64,000 nucleotides of DNA from Sphingobium algorifonticola (GTDB lineage Bacteria > Pseudomonadota > Alphaproteobacteria > Sphingomonadales > Sphingomonadaceae): NCBI RefSeq assembly GCF_004005485.1, contig NZ_RZUL01000001.1, positions 930,001-994,000 of the forward strand, read 5' to 3'. A model generated the notes under the pieces. The model had not been told where the DNA came from and ran no database searches. It saw nothing but the letters and a program-made list of their open reading frames with translations. Each line of letters begins with the position of its first letter. Position 1 is the stretch's first letter. Shown one piece after another: positions 1 to 9,036 of this stretch. Both the position numbers and the translations under genes were made by a program.

Positions 1-530
1 TCGCACCAGGCATAACGAACACGCTCTACACCATCAGTCGCCCGGTGAACGGATCAGACGGCCGGATCACGGGCTTTGAAGTCAACTATTATCATGCGCT
101 GACATTCCTGCCCTCGCCGCTGGACGGATTGGGCATTAACGCCAGCTTCACGCGGTCCAATGGCAAGACGCCGAATGTCGATGAACTGACGGGCAAGACG
201 CTGTCTTTGCCTAACCTGTCTCGCAACAGCTACAATCTGGTGGCCTATTACGAAAAATACGGCCTCAATCTCCGCCTCGCCTATAACTACCGCAGCAGCT
301 ATCTGCTGGCGCAACAGACTGCGGCGCTCGGCGGAAGCCTGTATCAGCGGGGTCGCGGGCAACTGGATGCTTCGGCAACCTACAAGCTCAACGATACCTT
401 TACGCTCACGCTCGATGGACTGAACCTGACCAAGTCGGTGCGCAGCCTGTACACCGGCACGACCAATCGTCTGACCACGGCATGGCAGGATGATCGCCGC
501 ATCTACTTCGGCGTCAGCGCTACGTTCTAA
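1..530 (+). CDS. TonB-dependent receptor, C-terminal part (5' truncated)
   Basis: The reading frame is open from the left edge (first full codon at base 3) to a TAA at 528-530, so only about 175 C-terminal residues are visible. Alternating hydrophobic/polar strands and a C-terminus ending YFGVSATF, with a terminal phenylalanine, fit the last beta-strands of an outer-membrane TonB-dependent receptor. The plug and TonB box lie outside the window. It would import a large or scarce substrate across the outer membrane using ExbB-ExbD-TonB energy. It is followed 66 bp later by catabolic genes on the same strand, so the substrate is probably what those enzymes degrade (inference). Confidence 0.8.
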   Translation, partial: APGITNTLYTISRPVNGSDGRITGFEVNYYHALTFLPSPLDGLGINASFTRSNGKTPNVDELTGKTLSLPNLSRNSYNLVAYYEKYGLNLRLAYNYRSSYLLAQQTAALGGSLYQRGRGQLDASATYKLNDTFTLTLDGLNLTKSVRSLYTGTTNRLTTAWQDDRRIYFGVSATF

Positions 531-539
531 ACATTTCCA

Positions 540-566
540 ACGGTCGTCGCACGCAGTGGCGACCGT
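540..566 (+). other. Intercistronic stem-loop after the receptor gene
   Basis: A perfect 7-bp stem (ACGGTCG / CGACCGT), extendable by a wobble and a C-G pair, sits 10 bp after the receptor stop and 30 bp before the next start. There is no T-tract, so it is more likely an mRNA-processing or stabilising hairpin than a Rho-independent terminator. Confidence 0.35.
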
Positions 567-596
567 CAGTTTCCCAACACCAAACAAGAGAACCCT

Positions 597-1340
597 ATGT
601 CGACTGATGATTTCCAGAAAGAAGCCGCGATGATGAACCTCGATCGGCTGATCGCCGAGCGCGAGGCAGTCGACACATCCCCGCTACCGATCGATCAGAA
701 GGAACTTCTGGATCGATATGAGCAGCTCTACACGGGCCTCATCAGCGATGTGCTGCGCGAATTCGTGCTGCTCGACCAAGCGCTGCCGCACTGGATCATT
801 CCATTGCGTCCCGAACATACCGTCGCGGGCATCGCCTTTACGGTTAAGAGTGCGCCCAATGCCAAGATCACGGGCGAAATGGAAACACGCACCCGGATGC
901 TAGGCGAGTTGCCCGCGGACGCCTTCATCATGTGGGACAGCTCAGGCGACGAGCATGCAACCTTGTGGGGCGGCGTGATGACGGCAACGGCGACCGGCCT
1001 TGGTGTCCGTGCAGCCTGCGTAGACGGCGGCATCCGCGATACCCGGCAAATCATGGACAAGGATTTTCCGGTCTATTACCGCTATCGCAGCCCTAACGGT
1101 TCGCTGGGCAGATGCCAGATTACGCATTATGAAATCCCCATAAAGATCGGCGATGTGCTGATCCGGCCCGGCGACATTGTAATAGCGGACATAGACGGTG
1201 TGATCGTGGTGCCTCGCGCCATGGCGATCGCCGTACTGGAACGCGCGGAGCAGCTGCGCCGCGATGAGGAACAGATCTTCTCCTGGGTGGCGAATGGCGA
1301 CACAGTAGAGGAAATTACCAAAAGAGGCGGCTATTTCTGA
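597..1340 (+). CDS. RraA/HMG-aldolase family protein
   Basis: A 247-residue protein of the RraA-like fold, which includes class II 4-hydroxy-4-methyl-2-oxoglutarate and 4-carboxy-4-hydroxy-2-oxoadipate aldolases. The family core is visible: a glycine turn WGGVMTATA around residues 124-132, VDGGIRD with the substrate-binding Arg147 and the metal-site Asp148, and PGDIVIADIDGVIVVPR at 191-207. Many members cleave 2-oxo-4-hydroxy acids to pyruvate plus an oxoacid with Mg2+, whereas RraA proper regulates RNase E. The catabolic neighbours favour an aldolase or decarboxylase role here. The start could also be Met12 or Met13. The next gene starts 13 bp after the stop, suggesting one transcript. Confidence 0.75.
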   Translation: MSTDDFQKEAAMMNLDRLIAEREAVDTSPLPIDQKELLDRYEQLYTGLISDVLREFVLLDQALPHWIIPLRPEHTVAGIAFTVKSAPNAKITGEMETRTRMLGELPADAFIMWDSSGDEHATLWGGVMTATATGLGVRAACVDGGIRDTRQIMDKDFPVYYRYRSPNGSLGRCQITHYEIPIKIGDVLIRPGDIVIADIDGVIVVPRAMAIAVLERAEQLRRDEEQIFSWVANGDTVEEITKRGGYF

Positions 1341-1353
1341 TGCGCGCTCATTG

Positions 1354-2349
1354 ATGCCCGATCCTGTAAAACTTACCATGCTGATCCTGCCCAAGGAGGA
1401 TCGACGCTGGGGCCTCGCACGCCAGATGGGCGTCACGCACGCTATTGCAAAACTGGCACCGGAGTTGACGGGCAAGCTCCCGCCTTGGGACTATGAAAGC
1501 CTACGCTCGGAAGTCGACCGCTATGCAGCGGCGGGGTTTCGCATCGGCGGTCTCGAAGGGGATCAGTTCGACATGTCGCGCATCAAGCTGGGGCTGGACG
1601 GGCGCGACGACGATATCGAGCGGTACAAGCGCATGCTTCAGAACATGGGCAGGTGCGGCATCGATTTCCTGTGCTACAACTTCATGCCCCTGGGCTGGCT
1701 GCGCAATCGCACGGGTGTGCAGGATCGCGGCGGCGCAGTTACGACGGGTTATCGGCATGGAACCGATCATGCGCCGGGCGCGGAGATCATCCCGGCCGAA
1801 CGCATCTGGGATAATTACGAGTATTTCCTGCGGCGAGTCATTCCGGCTGCGGAAGACAGCGGCGTGCGTATGGGCATGCACCCGGATGATCCGCCTGCCC
1901 CCATGATCGACGGCATCGGCCGTATATTCATCAACGCCGCCGCGTCGCAACGCGCACTGGACATGGTCGCCAGCCCGATGAACGGCCTGACCTTCTGCCA
2001 GGCGACGTATAAGACAATGGGCGAGGATATCGAGGAACTGGTCCACCGGTTCGGCGCACAGGGCAAGATTTTCTATGTCCACATCAGGGATGTAAAAGGC
2101 TTGTGGAACGACTTTGTCGAGACTTTCCCAGAAGATGGCGACAGCGACATGGCAGCAATGTTTCGCGCCTACCGGGACATCGGCTTTGACGGCTATCTCC
2201 GACCCGATCATGCGCCGACCATGTTGGGATCGCAGGCGGAAGCCAGCTTCAGCGGTGGCACCGGATCGGGATACGAAGCCGAAGGTATGGTCTACACCAT
2301 CGGTTATATTAAGGGGCTGATGCAGGCGACAGGCATGTCGTGGCAATGA
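1354..2349 (+). CDS. UxuA-like mannonate dehydratase family protein (TIM barrel)
   Basis: The 331-residue product resembles D-mannonate dehydratase, which dehydrates D-mannonate to 2-keto-3-deoxygluconate using Fe2+/Mn2+. Visible family motifs are GMHPDDPP with His176, GLTFC with Cys215, YVHIRDVKG with His243, and RPDHAPT with Asp285-His286, a plausible metal-ligand set. It is somewhat shorter than the E. coli enzyme (about 394 residues). The ATG at 1354 is preferred over an in-frame TTG one codon upstream. It lies 13 bp after the RraA-like gene and abuts the esterase gene. The true substrate may differ from mannonate, because no uronate isomerase or kinase is next to it. Confidence 0.72.
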   Translation: MPDPVKLTMLILPKEDRRWGLARQMGVTHAIAKLAPELTGKLPPWDYESLRSEVDRYAAAGFRIGGLEGDQFDMSRIKLGLDGRDDDIERYKRMLQNMGRCGIDFLCYNFMPLGWLRNRTGVQDRGGAVTTGYRHGTDHAPGAEIIPAERIWDNYEYFLRRVIPAAEDSGVRMGMHPDDPPAPMIDGIGRIFINAAASQRALDMVASPMNGLTFCQATYKTMGEDIEELVHRFGAQGKIFYVHIRDVKGLWNDFVETFPEDGDSDMAAMFRAYRDIGFDGYLRPDHAPTMLGSQAEASFSGGTGSGYEAEGMVYTIGYIKGLMQATGMSWQ

Positions 2350-3378
2350 ATGAAAAGGCGAGGGACGCTACCTATGACCGTCACTTCCAACGCTGACGGG
2401 AATGACTTTTCGACGGTCGATGACATGCGCGCTCTGAACACGTCAGCTTCTCTGGATCCCTACATTGCGGCCATGCTTTCTGAGGGTGAGCCTCCCCTAC
2501 TCGACCGGGCGACTGTGCCTGAAGCGCGGGAAGAGGCACGGAGACGTTTTCGTCCCATCGATCGAACCGTTCCGGTTCTGGACTATGTTGCAGATCGCAC
2601 CGTAACGATCGAACGAACCGATATCGCGGTTCGCATCTACGTGCCCATGGCAACCCGTCCCATGCCCATGCTTCTGTTCATTCATGGCGGCGGCTTTGTG
2701 CTTGGTGATCTCGATACCCACGATGGCATATGTCGGCATCTGGCCGCAGGAGCAGGTGCGATCGTTGTCGCAGTCCATTACCGCCGTGCGCCCGAGCATC
2801 CCTTTCCTGCCGCGGTCGGGGATTGTGCGGCCGTTGGTGCCTGGATCGAGGCACAGTCGGAATTTCTGGGCGGAGATGCCCAGCGGATTGCAATAGTCGG
2901 TGACAGCGCCGGTGGAACGCTGGCGATCGCTGTCGTCCTGCAAGCAGTCGGGGTACCGATTAAGGCGTTGGCGTTGGTGTATCCTGTGACGGATTATCCC
3001 GACGACCGTCGCGAATCCTATCGTGCATTTGCCACAGGCTTCGGATTGACGCGGCAGATGATGATGACGTTCTGGCAGTTGTACGCACCCGATCGTCAGA
3101 ATGAGGCCGCTCCCTTGCGTCACGGCGATCTCAAGCGTCTGCCGCCGACGCTCGTCGTCACGGCATCGCATGATATTCTTCGCGATGAAGGCGAGGCGTT
3201 CGCCATCAAGACAATGGCCGCCGGTGTCGAAACGCAGCATAAGCGGGTAGACGGCGTAACCCACGGCTTCCTGCATCTGGTCGGCGCTGTACCGGCTGCG
3301 GATACGGCCATGAAAATGATAACGGAATGGCTGAGAGATACGCTTTCCAGCCATTCAGGGAATTGTGAGAATGCATGA
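2350..3378 (+). CDS. Alpha/beta hydrolase, HSL family (esterase/lipase)
   Basis: The 342-residue product carries the hormone-sensitive-lipase hallmark HGGGF (oxyanion hole, residues 112-116), the nucleophile elbow GDSAGG with Ser186, Asp275 in TASHDILRDEGE and His305 in DGVTHGF, so the catalytic triad is complete. There is no signal peptide, so it is probably cytoplasmic. Its ATG at 2350 directly follows the UxuA-like stop. A second ATG at 2374 (Met9) has a better Shine-Dalgarno (GAGGGA, about 9 bp upstream) and may be the real start. In this cluster it would remove an acyl or alkyl ester from an imported compound; the exact substrate is unknown. Confidence 0.82.
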   Translation: MKRRGTLPMTVTSNADGNDFSTVDDMRALNTSASLDPYIAAMLSEGEPPLLDRATVPEAREEARRRFRPIDRTVPVLDYVADRTVTIERTDIAVRIYVPMATRPMPMLLFIHGGGFVLGDLDTHDGICRHLAAGAGAIVVAVHYRRAPEHPFPAAVGDCAAVGAWIEAQSEFLGGDAQRIAIVGDSAGGTLAIAVVLQAVGVPIKALALVYPVTDYPDDRRESYRAFATGFGLTRQMMMTFWQLYAPDRQNEAAPLRHGDLKRLPPTLVVTASHDILRDEGEAFAIKTMAAGVETQHKRVDGVTHGFLHLVGAVPAADTAMKMITEWLRDTLSSHSGNCENA

Positions 3379-4117
3379 CTTCGATCTGACGGGCCGTCGG
3401 GCGCTGGTAACGGGCTCAACCGAAGGCATCGGAAAAGCGATAGCGCAGCGGCTCGTACTGGCCGGGGCCGAAGTCATTCTGCACGGAGTGACCGCGGATG
3501 CGTCGGCGGCCCTACTGCAGCAGGAGTTGGCATCCACCGGTAGGCCCGCCAATCTGGTCACGGCAGATTTTGCGGATGCAGCGGCTGTCGACGCCATGAT
3601 TTCTTCGGTTGGGCACGTCGATATTCTGGTTTCTAATGTCGCCGTCCAGATCAAGGAGTCGCTCGGTTCAATCCAAAGCACCGCGATCGACCATCAGGTC
3701 GCCGTTAATATGAAAGCCGCGCTGCGCCTGATCCAGGCCTTTCTGCCATACATGCAGGCGCAGAAATGGGGTCGCATCGTCATGATCGGCAGCGTGCAGG
3801 AAAGCGTCCCCCACCCCGACATGATAATCTATGCGGCGTTGAAGGCCGCGCAGGCTAACATGGTGAAGAATATCGCCCGGCAGACCGCCGGTGAAGGCAT
3901 AACCGTGAACGCTATCGCGCCAGGGGTGATCCTGACGAACCGCAATGCGGCCGTCCTGGCCGATCCTGGATATGCCAAAGGCGTGCTGGCAGGCATTCCT
4001 GCACGCTGTTTTGGCGAAGCAGAGGACGTCGCCGGTACAGCACTGCTTTTATGTTCAGATGCGGGAAGGTATATTACAGGTACTAATTTGCCCATAGATG
4101 GCGGCATGCACCTTTGA
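3371..4117 (+). CDS. SDR family NAD(P)-dependent oxidoreductase
   Basis: A 248-residue classical short-chain dehydrogenase. The nucleotide-binding TGSTEGIG motif is at about 14-21 and the catalytic tetrad is Asn113, Ser141, Tyr154 and Lys158 (YAALK). The usual NNAG turn is SNVA here, a mild deviation. The C-terminal ITGTNLPIDGG is typical of the family. The ATG at 3371 overlaps the esterase gene by 8 bp (a GTG at 3365 is also in frame), so translation is probably coupled. It likely oxidises or reduces a hydroxy/keto intermediate of the same pathway. It is the last gene before a 322-bp gap, so it ends the operon. Confidence 0.85.
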   Translation: MHDFDLTGRRALVTGSTEGIGKAIAQRLVLAGAEVILHGVTADASAALLQQELASTGRPANLVTADFADAAAVDAMISSVGHVDILVSNVAVQIKESLGSIQSTAIDHQVAVNMKAALRLIQAFLPYMQAQKWGRIVMIGSVQESVPHPDMIIYAALKAAQANMVKNIARQTAGEGITVNAIAPGVILTNRNAAVLADPGYAKGVLAGIPARCFGEAEDVAGTALLLCSDAGRYITGTNLPIDGGMHL

Positions 4118-4439
4118 CCGATGCGTGATTGCAGGGCTCAGGGGCCTTGGCCAGCGGGTGTTGCGCTTGGAACGACCCCTGTCGGTCATTCTGCGGTACA
4201 TGTTCGTTCGCCAGGAGCGGACGGTCTGCCTTCCAATTCTAAACACCCTGCTTTGATGCCGCTTCGAACGAAACATCCTATTCAAAGGGGACGGGAGGCG
4301 GCCTCATCAACGACTCCGGGTGAGCGTCGATACGCTCATGGTGAAGCCAAACGCGCAGTCATCTCGCTATCAGCAATGTCTGCAGCCATAATGGAATGGC
4401 TTTATCGGGTCCGGACATTCCCTGGGGATGCATTTGTTC
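4118..4439. other. Gene-free convergent gap between SDR and fimbrial tip gene
   Basis: 322 bp between two converging genes. Open frames exist on both strands (for example about 109 codons from 4121, + strand), but their translations show no recognisable domain, they overlap neighbouring genes, and no strong ribosome-binding site was seen. No T-tailed terminator was found. It may contain decayed sequence. Confidence 0.5.
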
Positions 4440-5411
4440 TCAAAAGGTGACCTGCACACTTACCAGATCCTTATAATGCCCAGCTGCGGGTGCGCTTTGT
4501 GACGGGTTTATGCGCGCCTTGAAAGGATAGTTCTGAGCCGGAACTGGCGCACCCGTTCCAGGGGCGGCACCCGCCACAGGCGCAGCGGCATTCCATATGG
4601 TATGGCCATCGGCCCAGTAGATGTTGTAATCCAACGTCCCGCCGGAGCCGTTGCTCATTTTGCGCCATGGCATCGATGTGCCGGAATTGCCGTTGGTGAC
4701 GGTGATGCTGAACGTACTGTCCTTGGTGCAATCCACAGCGAAGCTTCCGCTTTGTTCAGAAAACTGATCAACCAGTGCTACCGATCCGAAACTGATCGGC
4801 TGCACGCTGATCCGACAATCGGCGCTGACGACCATCGTGACGATGACCAACGCTGTTCCCGTGCCGTTTTCGCTGAAGATGCAGATGCCAAGGACGTTGA
4901 CACCGTGGCAGACCGACCACGCCCAGTCGATGCGAATGGTATCGGTATAGGTGCCGGCCGATACATTGGCACCGGGCTGCGGCAGGACGTAAACCGACGG
5001 CGCAAAATTGCCCTGATCCAATATGCCGAGTAGCGCCAATGTGGACGAACTCATATAGTTTACGGTGCTGTTGTTGGAAAATGGCATCGTGCCACCCGGA
5101 TCGGCCGACAGGGTGTAAGAGATCACATCGCTGCTTCCGGCACGCTTCAGCTTGAACTGGTTGGTGGTGGTGACAGTCGCATTGGCGCTGTTGCTCGACA
5201 CTAAGGTAATGACGGAGCCAGAACAGGTGAAGCCCGCGCCTATCTTGGTGCGCCCGCCGCCGCCTGTCTGGACGCTGTAGGAGGATTGCGTGCCCAGACT
5301 ACCGCTGACGCTGCCGACTGTGCAGGCCGCCGATGCCGTTTCCGGCATCAGCAGAAAGCCCATGAGGACCAGGCAGAAACGCACGACTCTGAAGCGCGCA
5401 ATCATAGACAT
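4440..5411 (-). CDS. Spore coat U domain protein, Csu-type fimbrial tip adhesin (CsuE-like)
   Basis: A 323-residue secreted protein. The N-terminal signal peptide ends near TASA-AC. Two Csu/spore-coat-U beta domains follow, the second starting around residue 200 (DCRISVQPISFGSVAL) and ending in YKDLVSVQVTF, the donor-strand-type C-terminus of these subunits. Two-domain members act as the tip adhesin (CsuE) of archaic chaperone-usher pili that mediate attachment to abiotic surfaces and biofilm. It is the last gene of the five-gene operon; its start overlaps the usher stop by about 10 bp (an alternative ATG lies at 5405). Confidence 0.82.
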   Translation of the reverse strand: MSMIARFRVVRFCLVLMGFLLMPETASAACTVGSVSGSLGTQSSYSVQTGGGGRTKIGAGFTCSGSVITLVSSNSANATVTTTNQFKLKRAGSSDVISYTLSADPGGTMPFSNNSTVNYMSSSTLALLGILDQGNFAPSVYVLPQPGANVSAGTYTDTIRIDWAWSVCHGVNVLGICIFSENGTGTALVIVTMVVSADCRISVQPISFGSVALVDQFSEQSGSFAVDCTKDSTFSITVTNGNSGTSMPWRKMSNGSGGTLDYNIYWADGHTIWNAAAPVAGAAPGTGAPVPAQNYPFKARINPSQSAPAAGHYKDLVSVQVTF

Positions 5412-7723
5412 GACACCACCGGTGGCGCTATCGCCTCTGCGGAAATCTCAGGGACGACCGCGCGACAGCGCCCGCCATCGGCGCGACGTACATCGAGGAT
5501 GGCACCGGACTGCGTGTTTTCTAGATACAGAAGACCATCCCAGCCGACGACAACGGACCCTTGCGTCTGCGTCTGCGCGACGATGCTGCCGACCGGCAAT
5601 GGCCGGTTAACATCGTCGGTCAGGGTGAGGGAGATCGCGCTGTTTCTGGCGAGCGTAAAATCGACCACCGCGCCGCCGCCCGCGCGAATATTCATGTGCT
5701 TTTCCGAGACCGACACCAAAATGGTCCGGTCGAGCGCCATCGGATCGATACTGTACCGCCCCGAATAATGCGATGTGACACCGGGGACGAACGCATAGCC
5801 ACGGCGGTTGCTCACGCCGACACGCTGATTTTCGTAGTAGACCGGGATGCCTGCCATACCATCGGTAGAGACGAGCGCGAAGGCATCGCTGACCTGTGCC
5901 GTGGGCATGATCTGCCCGCCGAGCATGACCAGCGATCCGCTCGCGCTCGCCCAAAGCGCCGTATCCCCGCGTCCGCGCGATCCGCCTGCAGTCAATTGCA
6001 CGACAGGTGTGCGCCACACCGTCTCGCCTTGCGCCAACATGGCCCCCCGTCCTTCGCGTGCGACGCTGGCCGAGACGCCAAGGCCGCCTTCGCTGGGGAT
6101 GGCGCGCGCGAAATCGACCTGCATCCGGCTGGTGCCGGTCGATGCGCGTTGCACGCCTGCGGAAAGGCTGCTGCGGCCAAACGGCAGAAGCACACGGAAT
6201 TGCCCGCCCGCCCGCCCGTTGCGCACGTCCACATCGGCGCTGGCGATCAGGCTCAGGCGCCCGAACAGCGTTGCGGTGTAGGATGCCGTCGCCAGGCGGG
6301 TGCGCGGCGCATCGCGGTACACCGCATCGATGTAGCCGACACCGATCGATCCGGCGGAATCGAGCGACGCGGAGGCGAAGACGCGTGAGCTGCGGCGAGC
6401 ACCGGACAGCATGCCCAGATCGAAGGACGCCAAATCGCGATAGCCGCTGCTGCGTTCGACGCGCTGTACCGACAGGCCGAAGCGCCGCCCCACATAATCA
6501 TATCCGATGGCGACCTGTCGTCCGGAAGTGCCATTCGCCTTGTGACTGGCGCTGACCGAAAGATTGGCGGTCCCGAACACGCCGGGCGCTACGACGGCAC
6601 CGATCCCGGCCATCTGTACCTTGCGCGACATCTGCCCTTGCGCTTCCAGCGTCAGATGCCGGGTGATGCCCATCCGTGCGACGCCGCTGGCCGCTGCCAT
6701 ACCATAGGAAAAGGACTTCAGGCCGTAATCGCGGCGTAATGCACCGACTTCGAGTGAAAAGTCGACGAGGCCAGGCCGCAACAGATCGTTGGACACATAA
6801 AAGGGGATGCTGGCGGCGATCCGTCGCCCGACCGCATCGGTCGTCACCACGACGGCTTCGCCCGCGCCGTTGATGGACGGGCGCGCATCAAGAAGGAACG
6901 GACCGGGGCGCACGCTGTCGGTATGGGATCGCTGGCCATTGATGAACAGATCGACGGCGGAAGGCACGCTGGCCTGTCCGGCGAACTGCGGCAACGGGGT
7001 GAGCACGAGGTCGGGTCGGATGCGGAAGTTGCGGCCTATCTGGACGCCGCCCATTCTTACCACATTGCCCCAACTGAGCGATCCCGTCACCATATCGCCT
7101 ACCGTGCCGGCCAAGGCGCGGCCTTCATCCTGCAATCGCACGCGCGTGTCGTAGCGCAGATAGCCGGTCGTGCCGCCGGATAAGCGCACCGTGCCGGTGT
7201 TGCTTGCCGTACCGAAGCGGCCGAAGAGGCGCTGCTCGCTCCACAGCGAGGCGGTTGTGCGGCCACCGATGGTCTGGGCATAGAGATCATAGCTGATGAG
7301 TACGCCGCTGCCCGAAATAGCGGGCGCGCGCGCGGTCGAAGCCTCACCCAGCCTCTGCGTTGGCAGCAGGGAAGGCGGCACTATCACCGACAGACTCTGC
7401 TGTGCCATGTCATATGCGACCTTCGCGCCTGCCAGAGCGGTGACATCGATCATGTCCTCCGCTGCCCCTTCGAGGCGTAGACCTATGGCGCGCAGATCGC
7501 TGCATTTGATGCGGAAATGATCGCCATGCTGCTCCACGAACACCACCGGACCATCGCGGGTGCCATTGACATCGACTTTCAGGAAAAGATGCGTTGCCGA
7601 AGAGGTAAAGTCGGTGACAGAGGATGTCTGCGCAAAGGCCCATGCCGGCGTCGCCGCAAGGAAGAGGGCCAGCAGAGCTTGCCACAGTGCGCGACAACAG
7701 CGCCAGAATCGATCTCCCCCCAT
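5402..7723 (-). CDS. Fimbrial outer-membrane usher protein (CsuD/FimD family)
   Basis: A 773-residue protein with a cleavable N-terminus ending near AWAFAQ, a predicted beta-barrel middle, an internal plug-like segment and a small C-terminal beta domain ending in VVSCL. Ushers dock chaperone-subunit complexes and secrete the growing pilus through the outer membrane. The length is shorter than E. coli FimD (about 878) but normal for archaic Csu-type ushers. It lies 17 bp after the chaperone gene and overlaps the tip gene, in the order expected for csuC-csuD-csuE. No strong Shine-Dalgarno is visible before the ATG at 7723, so coupling with the chaperone gene may matter. Confidence 0.88.
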   Translation of the reverse strand: MGGDRFWRCCRALWQALLALFLAATPAWAFAQTSSVTDFTSSATHLFLKVDVNGTRDGPVVFVEQHGDHFRIKCSDLRAIGLRLEGAAEDMIDVTALAGAKVAYDMAQQSLSVIVPPSLLPTQRLGEASTARAPAISGSGVLISYDLYAQTIGGRTTASLWSEQRLFGRFGTASNTGTVRLSGGTTGYLRYDTRVRLQDEGRALAGTVGDMVTGSLSWGNVVRMGGVQIGRNFRIRPDLVLTPLPQFAGQASVPSAVDLFINGQRSHTDSVRPGPFLLDARPSINGAGEAVVVTTDAVGRRIAASIPFYVSNDLLRPGLVDFSLEVGALRRDYGLKSFSYGMAAASGVARMGITRHLTLEAQGQMSRKVQMAGIGAVVAPGVFGTANLSVSASHKANGTSGRQVAIGYDYVGRRFGLSVQRVERSSGYRDLASFDLGMLSGARRSSRVFASASLDSAGSIGVGYIDAVYRDAPRTRLATASYTATLFGRLSLIASADVDVRNGRAGGQFRVLLPFGRSSLSAGVQRASTGTSRMQVDFARAIPSEGGLGVSASVAREGRGAMLAQGETVWRTPVVQLTAGGSRGRGDTALWASASGSLVMLGGQIMPTAQVSDAFALVSTDGMAGIPVYYENQRVGVSNRRGYAFVPGVTSHYSGRYSIDPMALDRTILVSVSEKHMNIRAGGGAVVDFTLARNSAISLTLTDDVNRPLPVGSIVAQTQTQGSVVVGWDGLLYLENTQSGAILDVRRADGGRCRAVVPEISAEAIAPPVVSCL

Positions 7724-7740
7724 GGTTTGCGCGCACGCTG

Positions 7741-8475
7741 TCAGGTGCCGGATGCCAGCAGACGATCCTGCCCGTTGATGCCCACACGAACAGTGGCATC
7801 GGCAGGCGCATCGGACGGCAATGCCAGGCGCATCGTGGCGCCGGGCAGCACATAACCAACCAAGCCGTTGCGTACGGTCGTTTCATGACCCCGCGTCACC
7901 AGTCGCAGGTCGGTCAATCGGGCGTGGATGGCGCCGCGATTTTGAATGGAGACATAGCGTTCACCGCCTTCGATCAGCATCGCCGCACTCAGCGATGTGA
8001 CCGGGCTGGCTACACTCAGAGTTTCGCCGCGCACGAACAGTGGAATGGAATAGCGCATCTGCACGGCCAGATCGGCGCGGCGTGCATTCTGGTCGCCTTC
8101 CGCAGACGGTTTGGGCAATTCGTCGATCAGCAGGCGATAGGCGCTTTCGCTCCCCTTTTCAGGGCTGTTCAGCTTGATGATACGGATCAGCTGCCGTGCG
8201 CCCGGCTCTACTTTCGCGACCGGCGGGCTGGCGATGACGTCATTTTGTGGTTCGTGCCGGTTCTCGCCGCCATTTTGCGCCCAGCGATAGGTGCGAACCT
8301 GCACCGTGACCGGTTCCGTGCCGCGATTTTCGATCCAAAGCGGCGTCGCCTTGTCCTGCACGTCCATCGACGGGTCGATCGGCCAGATAACGACGGACGA
8401 CGCTGCATAGCTCGGCGACACGGCACTCACGCCGGCACACAGCAGTGTCAGAGGCAACAGCAGAGACAGTTTCAT
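7741..8475 (-). CDS. Periplasmic fimbrial chaperone (PapD/CsuC family)
   Basis: The 244-residue product has a clear signal peptide (to about residue 25, ending SYA-AS) followed by an immunoglobulin-like chaperone fold. An IENRGTEPVTVQVRTYRW segment near the N-terminus and ARQLIRI at the G1-like region are typical of the family. It would bind unfolded Csu subunits by donor-strand complementation and deliver them to the adjacent usher. The start is well supported by an AAAGGA Shine-Dalgarno 7 bp before the ATG. It is the third gene of the operon, between the subunit and usher genes. Confidence 0.88.
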   Translation of the reverse strand: MKLSLLLPLTLLCAGVSAVSPSYAASSVVIWPIDPSMDVQDKATPLWIENRGTEPVTVQVRTYRWAQNGGENRHEPQNDVIASPPVAKVEPGARQLIRIIKLNSPEKGSESAYRLLIDELPKPSAEGDQNARRADLAVQMRYSIPLFVRGETLSVASPVTSLSAAMLIEGGERYVSIQNRGAIHARLTDLRLVTRGHETTVRNGLVGYVLPGATMRLALPSDAPADATVRVGINGQDRLLASGT

Positions 8476-8494
8476 CCGGATGTCCTTTGTAAAG

Positions 8495-9013
8495 TCACCA
8501 TGTCAATGTGACATGGACGGTGTCGGTGTAGCTGCCCGCGCGCGCGTTGCCCGGAAGGGTGACACGCGCCGTGATCGGGAAAATCTGTATCGTGCCGCCT
8601 TGGGTGAAACCCAGCGAGACTGTGTTGCTGGTCCACGGTGTCGTGCCGCCATTGGCGTACAAATCGTAGGGGATGGGCGTACTCGATGCAGGACCGGCGA
8701 GATGCCGCTGCCCACTTACAGCATGAGCACCGGCATCTGCTGCAATGCCGAGCGTAATTCCCGGTGTGCATTCGATCCGCAAGCCAGCGCCGGTTGCACC
8801 GACGACAGCGGCGTTGACCGTTGAGGTCGAGGTGCCCGAATGGCTGCCGAAGTCAGCGTTACCCAGGCTGCCGTTGCTCGTCGTCGCGATCCGGCAGCCA
8901 GGCACAACATCGGCAGACACCGTCACATCCCGCGTCAGTTCCGCACAGGCTGGCGACGACGCGGTCGACAACAGGCATAGCGCCAACATAATGCAGACAA
9001 AATAGCGTGCCAT
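8495..9013 (-). CDS. Spore coat U domain fimbrial subunit (CsuA/B-like)
   Basis: A 172-residue secreted protein: signal peptide (to about residue 24, ending PACA-E), then one spore-coat-U domain. It shows the conserved early cysteine in VVPGCRI and the C-terminal pattern ARAGSYTDTVHVTLTW. It is a pilus rod or minor subunit for the adjacent chaperone and usher. It is preceded by GAGG about 6 bp upstream of the ATG and lies 23 bp downstream of the first subunit gene, with which it shares fold and C-terminus, consistent with ancient duplication. Confidence 0.82.
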   Translation of the reverse strand: MARYFVCIMLALCLLSTASSPACAELTRDVTVSADVVPGCRIATTSNGSLGNADFGSHSGTSTSTVNAAVVGATGAGLRIECTPGITLGIAADAGAHAVSGQRHLAGPASSTPIPYDLYANGGTTPWTSNTVSLGFTQGGTIQIFPITARVTLPGNARAGSYTDTVHVTLTW

Positions 9014-9036
9014 GGCTTGCCTCGATCAGTTGCATG

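Noticed and set aside
4121-4450. 109-codon + strand frame between SDR and the fimbrial tip gene
   Set aside because: No recognisable domain or ribosome-binding site, and it runs into the opposite-strand gene.
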